Shown here: piece after piece, positions 16,636 to 26,123 of the stretch
How the letters are laid out: every line of letters starts with the position of its first letter
Numbering within the stretch: the stretch's first letter is position 1
Source: Virgibacillus ndiopensis
Lineage (GTDB): Bacteria > Bacillota > Bacilli > Bacillales > Amphibacillaceae
Direction of reading: 5' to 3'
Assembly: GCF_900187325.1 (NCBI RefSeq)
Contig: NZ_FZMZ01000004.1
Coordinates: forward strand, 682,001 to 746,000
Length of the DNA: 64,000 nucleotides
Notes under the pieces: model-generated
What the model saw: the letters and a program-made list of their open reading frames with translations, nothing else
What the model was told of the DNA's origin: nothing
Databases searched by the model: none
Translations under genes and position numbers: made by a program

Positions 16636-18399
16636 TCAATACAATCTTCCACCTGGTTTTCTATTCTTAAACAAAGGCTTCACATTGCTTTCATGAACCA
16701 TCTCAATATCAATTCCTTTATCGATTTTTCTTCCTCCTGTTAGCGTAAATAATGCTGCTGCTCCAATTGAGATAATAAGCATTGCAAGCACACCGACAAA
16801 CCCCATCATGACTGGTGCGTCTGCTTTCCAAGACAATAATGTAAATACGAGACTAGCAACCGCTCCGAAGAAACCAGTTATGTCATTGCTAAGATCGCCT
16901 ACAAATCCCACTGCATTAGCCGGAACTATTAAGAGTACATACGGAATAATCGCGAGAAACAGATAGACATAAGAAAGTACTAACAAAATTAATGATGTTC
17001 CAAATTTTAATCGGTTTTGAGGGTTTTTTGGATTATATTTTGCTCCAATTGTACCAAGCCAAAGCCCAATAGCACTAATTCCTGTGGTAATAACAGCTTT
17101 CATTATTATTCCTGTAGCAAACTGCATAACTGTCCAACCAAGAAAAATTCCAATGATACACTCAATTACTGTTAACAAGATAAACGGTAGTAACCAGCTA
17201 ATCCAAAGTTTACCCAGTGCTATGCTTTGTCCTGACAATGGAAGTGTTCGTAATATCCAAACGGATGATCCTTCACGAGCAATGGAAGACGCAGCCATTG
17301 GACCATTGAAAACTGCGTAAATAAATAGAAAAGCACCTTGTGCGATTGGCCACGATACTTCATTAATATCACGTAAATCATTTAGTTTAGCACCACTGCT
17401 AAAAAATCCAATTAATGGAAAAATTATAAAGAAGGCAATTGGCATAAACACTAGCCATTCACGCATATCCCTTTTTATTGCAAACCATTCCTTAATACCA
17501 ATTGCAATTACTGGATTATGCAGTGAATACTCTTTGGACTTCTTCATCGTACTTTTTTTCCTCCTGCTACTTCCTTCACTTAACCGAATCCATCCAGTTC
17601 GGAAGCCTTTTTCCACAAGTGTCGATGTTAATACCATAGCGAAAATAGCAAGTAAGACCAATAAGACAAACGGAAGCAAAAAGTCCATCGAACCGTTTGC
17701 AGCATGAATTAATGCATCACTACCCCAACTTACCGGAACCCAGTCAGGAAATAACGGCAGGCCGGATAAAAGCTTTTCTACAACCGAACCATCATTTGTC
17801 AAATTCGGAATCATAAACATTAAATATACAAGCAGTCCTGACAAAACACTCATTACCGTCATAAGCTCATTAGCACGATTTGCTGGAACTAATTGAATCA
17901 ACCCCAGATTGAGAAGATAAGCGATTGATAGACCAATAACGATAATAGCTAACAGCGTAAAGATTACAATAGGATAAAATAGTAAACTAGCATCAATTAG
18001 AAGTCCGTAAACGAATAATGGTACAACAAAAAACACAAAACACAGCAATGGTATCCCGACAAAGCTTTGAACATATTTCATCCAGAAAATATGTCTAGTT
18101 GGAATTGGCAATGTAAATAGTAAGGCTAGATCGGTTGCTGCGTATAAATGTTTAAATACTTGTGGTAAACCGAGCAGTAAAATAAGCCCAATAATCATTA
18201 AAAAGCCATATGACAATATCCCAGCCAAAATTGGTTCGGTAATCGAATCACCTATCGCCCAGACACCCTTTGAAAGAAAGTACAGCAATAGCGCGAGTAT
18301 AACAATAGATATCACATATCCAGCATAGTTTTTTGTTGGTTGTGTTCGTAACGTATTTGAAAGTATTTTTCGTCGGGTTTCCATCAGGACTCTAATCAT
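16636..18399 (-). CDS. ABC transporter permease (putative ABC exporter)
   Basis: 587 residues with about 12 hydrophobic segments and a cytoplasmic basic loop (RLSEGSSRRKKSTMKKSKEY) in the middle. Layout matches the large putative ABC exporter permease family of Bacilli, in which two six-TM halves sit in one chain. Its start overlaps the stop of the ATPase gene by 4 bp. Substrate unknown. Confidence 0.85.
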   Translation of the reverse strand: MIRVLMETRRKILSNTLRTQPTKNYAGYVISIVILALLLYFLSKGVWAIGDSITEPILAGILSYGFLMIIGLILLLGLPQVFKHLYAATDLALLFTLPIPTRHIFWMKYVQSFVGIPLLCFVFFVVPLFVYGLLIDASLLFYPIVIFTLLAIIVIGLSIAYLLNLGLIQLVPANRANELMTVMSVLSGLLVYLMFMIPNLTNDGSVVEKLLSGLPLFPDWVPVSWGSDALIHAANGSMDFLLPFVLLVLLAIFAMVLTSTLVEKGFRTGWIRLSEGSSRRKKSTMKKSKEYSLHNPVIAIGIKEWFAIKRDMREWLVFMPIAFFIIFPLIGFFSSGAKLNDLRDINEVSWPIAQGAFLFIYAVFNGPMAASSIAREGSSVWILRTLPLSGQSIALGKLWISWLLPFILLTVIECIIGIFLGWTVMQFATGIIMKAVITTGISAIGLWLGTIGAKYNPKNPQNRLKFGTSLILLVLSYVYLFLAIIPYVLLIVPANAVGFVGDLSNDITGFFGAVASLVFTLLSWKADAPVMMGFVGVLAMLIISIGAAALFTLTGGRKIDKGIDIEMVHESNVKPLFKNRKPGGRLY

Positions 18400-19187
18400 G
18401 TTTTATCACCCTGATCAGCTTTTGACATTTCACTAATTAATGCCTGCTCATCCTCCCCACCTGTCAACTCTAGAAAAATATCTTCTAGACTTTGTTCCGT
18501 TTTACCTTCATCTTTTCGAAGTTCATCCATTGTTCCTAATGCAATAATATTTCCATCTAATATTATTCCTACTCGATCACACATCTGTTCAGCGATTTCA
18601 AGAATGTGGGTGGAGACAAATAATGTCATACCATTATCACATAATTTTCTAAGTAAGTTTTTTAGTGTTCGAGCACTTTTAGGATCCAACCCTACCGTTG
18701 GTTCATCTAAAAATAAAACATCAGGATTATGTATAAGTGCCCCACAAATAGCGATTTTCTGTTTCATCCCATGTGAATAGCTTTCAATTAATTCATCCGC
18801 TCGGTCAGTTAATCCAAATATATCTAATAATTCCTTTGCCTTTGCTTGAAATCCATCCTTAGGTATCCGAAAAACAGACGCGATAAACTGCAAATAATCC
18901 CAACCTGTCAATTTGGGATAAAGGTTTGGTTGATCAGGTACATACGCAATCATCTTTTTTGCTTTAATAGGCTTTCTCCAAATATTTACACCGCCTATTT
19001 CAACCGAACCGTTTGTAGGCTCCAACAAGCCAGTCATCATTTTAATTGTCGTCGTCTTACCTGCACCATTTGGTCCTAAAAATCCAAACAATTCACCTTT
19101 TTTCACTTCAAGATTCAAACTATGTACCGCTTCTTGTTTTCCGTATGATTTTGTTAAATCTGATAGTTTGATCGATGATACACTCAT
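18396..19187 (-). CDS. ABC transporter ATP-binding protein
   Basis: 263 residues from ATG 19187 (GGGGGAG seven bases upstream; upstream in-frame ATGs lack spacing). Walker A GPNGAGKTT, Q-loop region VPDQPNLYP, signature SYSHGMKQK, Walker B VLFLDEPTVGLDP and H-loop VSTHIL are all present. The C-terminal ~60 residues are acidic. Pairs with the overlapping 587-residue permease to form an exporter. Confidence 0.93.
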   Translation of the reverse strand: MSVSSIKLSDLTKSYGKQEAVHSLNLEVKKGELFGFLGPNGAGKTTTIKMMTGLLEPTNGSVEIGGVNIWRKPIKAKKMIAYVPDQPNLYPKLTGWDYLQFIASVFRIPKDGFQAKAKELLDIFGLTDRADELIESYSHGMKQKIAICGALIHNPDVLFLDEPTVGLDPKSARTLKNLLRKLCDNGMTLFVSTHILEIAEQMCDRVGIILDGNIIALGTMDELRKDEGKTEQSLEDIFLELTGGEDEQALISEMSKADQGDKT

Positions 19188-19290
19188 GATCATCTCCCCC
19201 TCGTAATTATCTATATCTTCCATTGTATCGGTTACTATTTAGCAAGGTCAAAGGAATTCGCAGAAAATTACTTATTTTTTCTTAATGTCC

Positions 19291-19569
19291 CTATAATTCG
19301 TCCACATATCTCTTCGCTTCTATCAAAGAATAACCAAAACACTCTCTTGCCTCTTTAACAGCTTGTACGTTTTTTCCCTCTTTAACCAATTTTCGTAATT
19401 TTTTATTAATCGGAAGTTCTTGTACTCCTACTTGATTTGCAATTTGCTTTAGCATAAATTCATTATTACTTATTCTTTTTTCAATTGACTTTAATTTGCT
19501 ATTTTTACTTGTTAAATTTAATAAAACGAATAAACCAATTACTATTAATGCCGTTGATTCTAGTTCCAA
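19291..19569 (-). CDS. Small membrane-anchored protein with L7/L12-like C-terminal motif
   Basis: 92 residues: one N-terminal helix (ALIVIGLFVLLNLT), a short coiled segment (KSIEKRISNNEFMLKQIANQ) and a C-terminal helix pair KNVQAVKEARECFGYSLIEAKRYVDEL. The last part has the alternation seen in the ribosomal L7/L12 C-terminal domain (KxVREATGLGLKEAKxLV), which is why homologues are often labelled L7/L12. Not a ribosomal protein; role unknown. Confidence 0.65.
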   Translation of the reverse strand: MELESTALIVIGLFVLLNLTSKNSKLKSIEKRISNNEFMLKQIANQVGVQELPINKKLRKLVKEGKNVQAVKEARECFGYSLIEAKRYVDEL

Positions 19570-19600
19570 AATAGCACCTCATTCCATACCTATTTTCAGT

Positions 19601-20155
19601 TCAATCCCAATAATCTGGTTCCTGCATCCTAATCTCTTCCACAACATCTTCTAAGTCTGCTGGAGTAATTATATATATAGGATAATCTTTTGCTGTCCGT
19701 TGCGCTTCCTCATAAAAAAATCGATTGCTACCAGGGTATTCATCATGTATTAAAATTAAGCAACCATCGCTTTTATCAACAAGCCATTTATTCTTTGCTT
19801 TAAATTGATAAGCACCTTTATAGTCACCTTGGTAAAGTGGCTGATAAAAATCTGCAATGCTACTAATTTCGTGATACTGTTGTTTTATTGGCTCTGGCCA
19901 ACGACTTTCTTGATTCTCAAACGGTGGTATTACGCCAATTTTTATATCGTACATTTCTTGTAACTCTAAAACTACTTCAGCTGTCCATAATTCGACACCC
20001 ATTTGGCCAGAGGTAAGTACCCATTCTAACCCTTCCTCAATAAATGCAATTATTCTTTTTTTAATTGCTGCTTTGATGAACTTAATTCTATCGTCATCAA
20101 CTTTAAAAATACTTAGTTCCATTGGTTTATAGCCAGTAACCGCCACTATTTTCAT
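19601..20155 (-). CDS. ypsA: YpsA (DUF1273, SLOG superfamily)
   Basis: 184 residues from MKIVAVTGYKPMELSIF; an ORF extended upstream by six codons lacks support. Typical YpsA blocks are seen: WVLTSGQMGVELWTAEVVLEL, PFENQESRWPEP, KNKWLVDKSDGCLILIHDEYPGSN and EEIRMQEPDYWD at the C-terminus. YpsA is a Rossmann-like SLOG protein linked to cell division in Firmicutes. Length agrees with the family (~180). Confidence 0.9.
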   Translation of the reverse strand: MKIVAVTGYKPMELSIFKVDDDRIKFIKAAIKKRIIAFIEEGLEWVLTSGQMGVELWTAEVVLELQEMYDIKIGVIPPFENQESRWPEPIKQQYHEISSIADFYQPLYQGDYKGAYQFKAKNKWLVDKSDGCLILIHDEYPGSNRFFYEEAQRTAKDYPIYIITPADLEDVVEEIRMQEPDYWD

Positions 20156-20190
20156 ATGTAGTTTAGACCCCACTTTATAAAGTGAAACTT

Positions 20191-20322
20191 CATTCAGTGG
20201 GGGTCTTCTTCCCCCACTGAATGTTAGTTGAACAGAATCGGACCTTAACGGGCAGTTGACCCCACTTACCTTCCTTTAATTTCTTTGTAATCTTGTAGTA
20301 GGGGTTTTACTGCCCGTTAAGG
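20191..20322. repeat. Palindromic noncoding element (two hairpins)
   Basis: A first perfect hairpin is CATTCAGTGGGGG / CCCCCACTGAATG (20191-20203 with 20211-20223). A second, longer hairpin is CCTTAACGGGCAGT (20243-20256) with ACTGCCCGTTAAGG (20309-20322), and its arms continue imperfectly inward (GACCCCACTTAC / GTAGTAGGGG). No coding frame fits. The look is that of a miniature repeat or a structured RNA; one hairpin could also end the cotD or ypsA transcripts. Confidence 0.6.
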
Positions 20323-20369
20323 CGGGATAAATAAAGAGCTGGCAAATACCTACCAACTCTTTACTAAGA

Positions 20370-20801
20370 TTAACACCATTTATTCGGTTTTTGCCAATTA
20401 TTCATATCCGCCGGTGAATGATACCCAGGTTTCATACATTTATTGTGATGACCACCAAGATCCATTGCACCTGCAACTTGGTTTGGATATCCTTGCCCTG
20501 GACTCATTGCACCCGCAACTTGATTTGGATTCTCTGGACTCGTTGCTCCTGCTACGTCTTGTGGTGGTGAAGGTACATTAAACGCTCCCCCAAATTCATC
20601 TACACTGTTAAATGAATTTTGAACAGAAGTAGAATGTGGATAAACATGCCTATTTCTAGTTACATGATGATTTCTAATCGTTGTATGCGAAGGATGTATA
20701 TGTTCAACAACATCCTCTGTACACTGATCAACTACATTTTGTCTTACAGGATGAACAATACGTCTTGGACAACCGCAATCCGGTCCGTGATGATGCCTCA
20801 T
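20370..20801 (-). CDS. cotD: CotD-family spore coat protein
   Basis: 143 residues from ATG 20801 (AAAGGGGC upstream); an ORF extended by ten residues is unlikely. His/Pro-rich N-terminus MRHHHGPDCGCPRRIVHP, then VVEHIHPSHTTIRNHH and HVYPHSTSVQN as in CotD. The second half carries a short degenerate repeat, NQVAGAM-SPGQG / NQVAGAM-DLGG with a shorter VAGATSPE copy. CotD is an inner coat protein made in the mother cell; the tail repeats are longer than in B. subtilis CotD. Confidence 0.85.
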   Translation of the reverse strand: MRHHHGPDCGCPRRIVHPVRQNVVDQCTEDVVEHIHPSHTTIRNHHVTRNRHVYPHSTSVQNSFNSVDEFGGAFNVPSPPQDVAGATSPENPNQVAGAMSPGQGYPNQVAGAMDLGGHHNKCMKPGYHSPADMNNWQKPNKWC

Positions 20802-20925
20802 ATAAAAGCCCCTTTCTTGTGATAGGTTCACTAATAATCTATGATAACTGTCCGTAGTATGTATGAGGCAGCCACCTATTTTATAATATTCTTTTATGAT
20901 ATACTATTCTGATAAGGAGGAGTGA

Positions 20926-21408
20926 ATGATGGAAAAAACTGTGGTAAAAGCAATTCAAGATGACTATCCTGATGATTTTTCATGGTGTTATGGATGCGGA
21001 AAATTGAATGAAAATGGGCACCATTTCCGAACAGGTTGGAGTGGTGATAACACACTAACGATTTATACTCCAAAAGACGAACATACTGCACTACCTGGTT
21101 TTATTTATGGTGGTTTGATTGCTTCACTTATAGACTGTCATGGAATAGGTTCAGCTTCTCTTGTATTACATAGAAAAAATGGGCATGAACCAGGAGACGG
21201 AATAGAACCACCACGTTTTGTAACTGGCTCGTTGCATGTTGATTTCATCAAACCGACACCACATGGCGTTCCATTAAAGGCTGTTGGCACAATAGAAGAG
21301 ATTCATCCTAAGAAATTTAAAGTACTTACAGATGTTTTTGCGAATGATACGGTATGTGCAAAAGCGGAAGTTATCGCAGTTGTCATGCCTAGTACGTTTA
21401 TGGATTAA
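20926..21408 (+). CDS. PaaI/4HBT hotdog-fold thioesterase
   Basis: 160 residues. AAGGAGGAGTGA precedes two consecutive ATGs, either of which may start. SWCYGCGKLNENGHHF opens the domain, and LPGFIYGGLIASLIDCHG carries the hotdog helix with D in the catalytic position. SLHVDFIKPTPHGVPL follows. PaaI-type enzymes hydrolyse acyl-CoA thioesters; substrate not predicted. Single gene with its own terminator. Confidence 0.85.
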   Translation: MMEKTVVKAIQDDYPDDFSWCYGCGKLNENGHHFRTGWSGDNTLTIYTPKDEHTALPGFIYGGLIASLIDCHGIGSASLVLHRKNGHEPGDGIEPPRFVTGSLHVDFIKPTPHGVPLKAVGTIEEIHPKKFKVLTDVFANDTVCAKAEVIAVVMPSTFMD

Positions 21409-21449
21409 ACCAGATTTTAAATATGGAGAAATTAAAGCAACTATTACAC

Positions 21450-21486
21450 AAATGACGGTATAGTAAATATGCTAAGCCGTCATTTA
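21450..21486 (+). terminator. Terminator-like hairpin after the thioesterase
   Basis: AAATGACGG and CCGTCATTT form a 9-bp stem around a long AT loop. The ~210 bp that follow, up to the next gene, show nothing I can support. Confidence 0.5.
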
Positions 21487-21700
21487 AAAATCGCGACTTT
21501 TTTCTAGGACTTAATTTTAATAAAAGAGTCGAATAAAAAGGCTTCACTTGCCAGATTTGTGACAATAAATGGAGTTGGAATTAAACTTGTTAATAACCCA
21601 TTTACATTTTTTATGTCGAACTATCTAATACGGAAAAACCTCTTTAGTAGTGATTTCAATGAGAGAAGAAATCCCTATCCATTTTCACCTGCATAATAAA

Positions 21701-22294
21701 CTATTTAATTGGAAATTGAAATATCGGTCCATCATAAACTGTTGTATGATATTCTCCAGACTCACCCATTGGACAAACATTTTTACGTGTGACATCCGCT
21801 ATAAAAGACTTATTGACATTTCGACCAACCCAAGCTACTGGTAATTTTTTGGAATCTACTTTAATTACTCGTGCCTTAAAATTTAATTCCACTATTTTAT
21901 GCAATAAATCCAGCACATTTTTTTGATCCGTCCAAATGGGATAAAACGGCTTAAGCTTTGCTTGTTGAGCGACTTCCTCTCCCCATTTACGATGTCCATC
22001 TAAATAAATGTCACCAAATGCAACTCCATCAATATCATAAATTTCTTTCATTTTTTTTAACTTTTCTACAAAGTCCTCTGTATACTTATCAAAATCAGTT
22101 TCAATAAAGTGAACGGGTATTCCTAAACTTTTTGCCTGCTCTTTTATTGTTTCAAGCTTTTCCCCATGTGCAACAGTCTGGCCACCTTTCCATACCGTCG
22201 TGATTAAACAAGCTATGCTCGCATCCTGCTGCTGCAATTGATAGAATGCTAGACAACTGTCTTTGCCGCCACTGAATGATAATGCCACCTTCAT
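21701..22294 (-). CDS. Dph6-like ATP pyrophosphatase (diphthine-ammonia ligase family)
   Basis: 197 residues. The PP-loop SFSGGKDSCLAFYQL is at residues 6-20. The C-terminal half has GVAFGDIYLDGHRKWGEEVA and CPMGESGEYHTTVYDGPIF, which are hallmarks of the Dph6/MJ0570 family. Bacterial members do not make diphthamide; they likely amidate or adenylate an unknown substrate. Start ATG is well placed after AAGGAGACA. Confidence 0.88.
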   Translation of the reverse strand: MKVALSFSGGKDSCLAFYQLQQQDASIACLITTVWKGGQTVAHGEKLETIKEQAKSLGIPVHFIETDFDKYTEDFVEKLKKMKEIYDIDGVAFGDIYLDGHRKWGEEVAQQAKLKPFYPIWTDQKNVLDLLHKIVELNFKARVIKVDSKKLPVAWVGRNVNKSFIADVTRKNVCPMGESGEYHTTVYDGPIFQFPIK

Positions 22295-22502
22295 TTTAAA
22301 TGTCTCCTTTCAATAATTACACAAACCCTTTATTTCTTCCATACCTAATAAGCCCATTATATGGATCCCCCTTAGATCCTAAAGTTTGCAGAATGCCTGC
22401 TCTGTTTTATAACCATCCTCTTTAAGTTTCATTACCTTACTTTCTATCAAGATTGCACACTAAAATTCTTGAATGCGTATAATATTGCATTAAATATCCC
22501 TA

Positions 22503-23153
22503 CTATTTCGCAACAGTGGAATCCGAAATACGTTCCTCAAGTTTATTAGCTTCAATCCGCTCAATAAACCTCTTACATTTTAAATAGATAAATTGGAAAA
22601 TAGGACTTTGGATAAAGGTGAATACAAATGTAAAAATAAAAACAGGGCCTCCTAATAGTAACCCAATTACTAATACACCACTTTCTGTAACAATTCTTAC
22701 TTTTCCGATTGGAGCGCCTAGCTTATCCGAAATCGATAGCATAAACCCATCCCGGGGACCAGAACCCACTCCAGCAGCATTATATATCCCGCCACCTACC
22801 CCCATAATAATAATCCCTACTACCATAATAAAGATATCTATCCATGAATGTGTTGCTTTCGGTAAAAAGTCCAACCATAAAAAGAAATCAACACATGATC
22901 CAACTAAAAATGCATTTAAAAAAGTACCTAATCGTATATAGCTTTTATCAAGAATCCATGACACGGTGACCAATATCATTCCGCAGATGATATTCCATGT
23001 TCCAATCGTAAACCCTACTTTTTCATAAAGCCCAACGTTTAGAACATCCCACGGGTGAATGCCTAAATGCTGTACATTAATTGTTACAGAAATACCAAAG
23101 CTAAAAAAAATAACCCCCAATACGAAAAAGGGCCAACGAATAATACCAATCAT
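22503..23153 (-). CDS. YczE/YitT-type membrane protein
   Basis: 216 residues from ATG 23153 (GAAGGATGAAT upstream); the longer ORF adds 21 unsupported residues. Five or six hydrophobic segments. VTINVQHLGIHPWDVLNVGL and GGIYNAAGVGSGPRDGFML are the family's two repeat-like signatures, as in the protein at 10929-11588. Function unknown; the B. subtilis YczE protein affects lipopeptide synthesis. Confidence 0.83.
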   Translation of the reverse strand: MIGIIRWPFFVLGVIFFSFGISVTINVQHLGIHPWDVLNVGLYEKVGFTIGTWNIICGMILVTVSWILDKSYIRLGTFLNAFLVGSCVDFFLWLDFLPKATHSWIDIFIMVVGIIIMGVGGGIYNAAGVGSGPRDGFMLSISDKLGAPIGKVRIVTESGVLVIGLLLGGPVFIFTFVFTFIQSPIFQFIYLKCKRFIERIEANKLEERISDSTVAK

Positions 23154-23295
23154 ATTCATCCTTCTTTCTTTCATTACAATTAATCCTAATAATAGAATAT
23201 AATGAAAACTAAGCAATATCTAATAATACGTCTTTTTAAAAAGAAAAACGCAAATGATTTAGGGTGACCAAACCAGTCGCGTTTTAGAAATTCCT

Positions 23296-23961
23296 TCATG
23301 CATAATATTGAAATTGCGCTGTAACATTTGCCACAATGACAATTTGCCCTGGCTCAATCGTTGTGGAGGAGCTTTTTTCCGCAGTGGCAAACGTTTGAAA
23401 AGCAGCAGGTGGCTCATTAAATTTTTCAACAATTTTCATCGGGTATGGATCCAAGTTTACTTGCATCGTTTCAGCCAATGTTTCAGCCTTATCCATCGCA
23501 TTTTCTAACGCAGCGCTTAATGCCTGTCGATAATATTTATCCTTGTCATCAACGGTGAACTCAATATTCGACACACGATTCACCCCATTTTGTACAGCTG
23601 CATCAATTACCGCACCTGCTTGATTAATATCGTTTATTGTTACGTTAAGTGCATGCGAAACCTCATAACCACGGAATACCTGCTTTCCGTCGACATAATC
23701 GTATTTTGGATAAATGTTATAGGAAGCTGTTTGAATATTGTCTCTTGGAATCCCTAACTGCATTAATGATTGAATAACTTGATTAATCGTATTGGTGTTC
23801 TCCTGTTGGGCCACTTTAAGTTCCTTATTGTCAGTAACAACCTCCAATTGAACCATTACTACATTTGGTTCCACTGACAGGCTTGCATTACCTGTAACAG
23901 TCATAACGCGAGAATGTTGTTGCTCTCTATATTGAGGTACATATGGATAGTACAATTTCAT
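23296..23961 (-). CDS. SIMPL domain (DUF541) protein
   Basis: 221 residues. MTVTGNASLSVEPNVVMVQLEV at about 20 is the typical SIMPL opening (vxGxgxvxxxPDxaxxxxxV), with IQTASYNIYPKYDYVDGKQ and RGYEVSHALNVTI following. Periplasmic or exported homologues have a signal peptide; here there is none, so this one is probably cytoplasmic. Function in Bacilli unknown. Confidence 0.85.
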   Translation of the reverse strand: MKLYYPYVPQYREQQHSRVMTVTGNASLSVEPNVVMVQLEVVTDNKELKVAQQENTNTINQVIQSLMQLGIPRDNIQTASYNIYPKYDYVDGKQVFRGYEVSHALNVTINDINQAGAVIDAAVQNGVNRVSNIEFTVDDKDKYYRQALSAALENAMDKAETLAETMQVNLDPYPMKIVEKFNEPPAAFQTFATAEKSSSTTIEPGQIVIVANVTAQFQYYA

Positions 23962-23991
23962 TCCGCCTTTCTTAAAGTCATACTAGATAAT

Positions 23992-24144
23992 ATGCCTTAT
24001 TGGGCAAAATGTTTAAAAGCGGATAAAGTTCCAAGAAATGAAGAACAGCAATACCAGCAAAAAGATGTAGCAAGAAACAAGGGAACCGTTTATTCGGGAA
24101 TAGTAAATGGATTTGAAGTAGATGTAGAGAACTTGTTTAAGTAG
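23992..24144 (+). CDS. Short ORF or gene remnant, unknown
   Basis: A 50-codon open frame (MPYWAKCLKADKVPRNEEQQ ... VYSGIVNGFEVDVENLFK) with protein-like composition and codon use but no clear ribosome binding site. It extends further upstream in frame into the SIMPL promoter region. It may be the surviving 3' end of a lost gene. Low confidence. Confidence 0.25.
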   Translation: MPYWAKCLKADKVPRNEEQQYQQKDVARNKGTVYSGIVNGFEVDVENLFK

Positions 24145-24158
24145 AGACTCTCAAAAAT

Positions 24159-24187
24159 ATCCCTTCATCTTTATTGATGAAGGGATT
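24159..24187 (-). terminator. Terminator of sspP
   Basis: ATCCCTTCATC and GATGAAGGGAT form a perfect 11-bp stem around TTTATT, followed on the minus strand by ATTTTTG. It lies 22 bp after the sspP stop. Confidence 0.75.
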
Positions 24188-24208
24188 AATACTGACTATT
24201 CCTATGTT

Positions 24209-24367
24209 CTACATATCATGACCGGCATTATGTTTTTGTCTTGAATGGTTCTTATTTTTAACCTTTTTCGAGCCCTGTAATGGTTCCCCATAGGATTGTT
24301 GTGGAGCTAGCGGCAAATCAGGCATTTCTTGTTGCTTAGGACCTTTACGGTTTTTAGACTTAGACAT
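24209..24367 (-). CDS. sspP: Small acid-soluble spore protein P
   Basis: 52 residues, below usual ORF cut-offs. ATG 24367 follows GGAAAGGAGGATAAAG. The C-terminal half, [20 protein letters not shown] then AGHDM, matches B. subtilis SspP (GSKKVKNRNHTRQKHN...SHDM) closely as I remember it; the N-terminus is more variable. SspP is a minor SASP made in the forespore. Followed by its own terminator. Confidence 0.9.
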   Translation of the reverse strand: MSKSKNRKGPKQQEMPDLPLAPQQSYGEPLQGSKKVKNKNHSRQKHNAGHDM

Positions 24368-24426
24368 CTTTATCCTCCTTTCCATTACTGATAGCTTTTG
24401 GAAAGGGAAACCGATTTATACGTTTA

Positions 24427-24783
24427 TTAAACCCGTTGTAAGTGGGTATCTTTGAAATCCGTAGGGTACTTTAAACCATACCCCAACATCCGGTCCATAC
24501 CAATATGAGCAATCCAGATGATTCCGATTGCTAATAATACAGAATACATAATTAAAAGGGCTAAAAGAATTATAACGATTGGTACTATATAGGAATGAAA
24601 AACATTGTAAATAATGGCACCAATTCTTGTGTTAACCGCATAGCCAAACATGGATAAATCTGGTGTAAACAATAAAATAAAAAACAGAATCCAACTAAAA
24701 TCGAAGTACGCATAAAAACAAATGCTCATAACCAAAACAGCTAAACCTTCCATATGCAATAGCATTTTACTAATTGAAATCAC
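24427..24783 (-). CDS. DUF4260 membrane protein
   Basis: 118 residues, four hydrophobic segments. LHMEGLAVLVMSICFYAYF, TPDLSMFGYAVNTRIGAIIYN and IAHIGMDRMLGYGLKYPTDF are the DUF4260 blocks. Function unknown. Follows the DJ-1/PfpI gene by one base, so the two are cotranscribed. Confidence 0.82.
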   Translation of the reverse strand: MISISKMLLHMEGLAVLVMSICFYAYFDFSWILFFILLFTPDLSMFGYAVNTRIGAIIYNVFHSYIVPIVIILLALLIMYSVLLAIGIIWIAHIGMDRMLGYGLKYPTDFKDTHLQRV

Positions 24784-24784
24784 C

Positions 24785-25354
24785 TCAATTTAGATTTTTA
24801 AAATATGCAAGTGTATCACTTTCTTCCCCAAATTCATACAAATTGAGTTCTTTGATAACCTGTGAGGCAAATTCAACATAAGCTGAACCGATTGCCGTAA
24901 TAAACTTACCATGAACCGTTACATCTGCATCCTGTTTAAACTTCCAATCGTGAATGTGCTGAACATCATTTTCTTCCGATGATAACGATGTTGAGAAATT
25001 TATGTTTTCCATAATTCTTGCTTGCGCTATTAAAGCAGTCCCGGCACATATCGCCGCAATCCATTTGTCCTTAACATGAAACTCCCGAACAAGATTGAGT
25101 AAATTATTATCATTCATCACATCAAAAATTGGACCACCTGGTACCGCAAACAATTCATAGGAGTCTACGTAATCAATTTCAGAAATTATTTTATGTGGAT
25201 GAAAAAGAAATCCTGATTCACCTGTTACAACTTTTTTCTCAGATTCGATCGTAAATGTCTCAACCTCATAATTTTTACTTTTTAAAAAGAAACTTAGTAA
25301 ATTCACTTCAAAGTCTGCAAAACCATCGTATATAAATATAAGTGCTTTCGTCAT
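24785..25354 (-). CDS. DJ-1/PfpI family protein
   Basis: 189 residues from ATG 25354 (TGGAGGGAAAC upstream). ALIFIYDGFADFEVNLL opens the flavodoxin-like fold, and WIAAICAGTALIAQA holds the nucleophile cysteine in the elbow; E17 or D15 in the first loop is the usual acid partner. Family members act as glyoxalases, chaperones, amidases or transcriptional regulators. Cotranscribed with DUF4260. Confidence 0.85.
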   Translation of the reverse strand: MTKALIFIYDGFADFEVNLLSFFLKSKNYEVETFTIESEKKVVTGESGFLFHPHKIISEIDYVDSYELFAVPGGPIFDVMNDNNLLNLVREFHVKDKWIAAICAGTALIAQARIMENINFSTSLSSEENDVQHIHDWKFKQDADVTVHGKFITAIGSAYVEFASQVIKELNLYEFGEESDTLAYFKNLN

Positions 25355-25608
25355 GTTTCCCTCCATATTTTTAAGAATTTTTATAGGAAGTAATAATTAT
25401 CAAATAGCATATAATATACACCCCTTTATTGTAGGTTTATAAACCCGCGTCTGGTAATCATTGGATCAAGATTTAATTTTCATTCCATTATTTTCAATAA
25501 ACTCCCTACCTACCTACTAACTGAACTATAACAAATATTCCCAAAACTACAAATAAACTTTAACCTCAAATATCATAGCAACATCACAACAGCTACTTAA
25601 TTCCTATT

Positions 25609-26004
25609 TCAACCTTTAATTTTATCAATCCGCTTTATTCGCTCAGCTTTTTCAGTCTCATCCAAATACTCAAAAATCCCAAGTCGATTCCCCCATGGAT
25701 CAGTGAATGTTGCCCATTTCACGGGTACTTCTTCTCTAGAAAAAATTTCAAAATAATCAATTTGTAACTCTTTTGTTAGTCGCTTTCGCTCAGCGACAAT
25801 ATCAATCACACCTAATCGAAGTGGTCCACTCCCCAAAGCTGGTTCCCCCTCTGCTAGTTGCAACCAGCAATTAGGAATGATCTCCCATTCAGCAAATCCC
25901 TCATGCGGAATAAAATCCGGTTCCCTATTAAAAAGTGTCTGATACCATTTTTGTCCCTCATTAATAGTTGTAACTCGTACTTGAACTGTCATTTCATGTA
26001 TCAT
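25609..26004 (-). CDS. VOC family protein
   Basis: 131 residues from ATG 26004 (AGAGGAG nine bases upstream; an ATG three codons earlier touches it). Shortened VOC fold: VQVRVTTINEGQKWYQTLFN, LQLAEG and VKWATFTDPWGNRLGIFEYL, the last a typical VOC metal/ligand strand. Third VOC protein of the window. Substrate unknown. Confidence 0.8.
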   Translation of the reverse strand: MIHEMTVQVRVTTINEGQKWYQTLFNREPDFIPHEGFAEWEIIPNCWLQLAEGEPALGSGPLRLGVIDIVAERKRLTKELQIDYFEIFSREEVPVKWATFTDPWGNRLGIFEYLDETEKAERIKRIDKIKG

Positions 26005-26123
26005 ATTTTTCATCTCCTCTTATAAAATAATCTTTTTTCCATCATAACACTATTTTCATGAAACCATTTTAGGTGTAAAATCGTATAAGTGTTTATGAGA
26101 ATAGAAATAGGAGGTGAATACAG

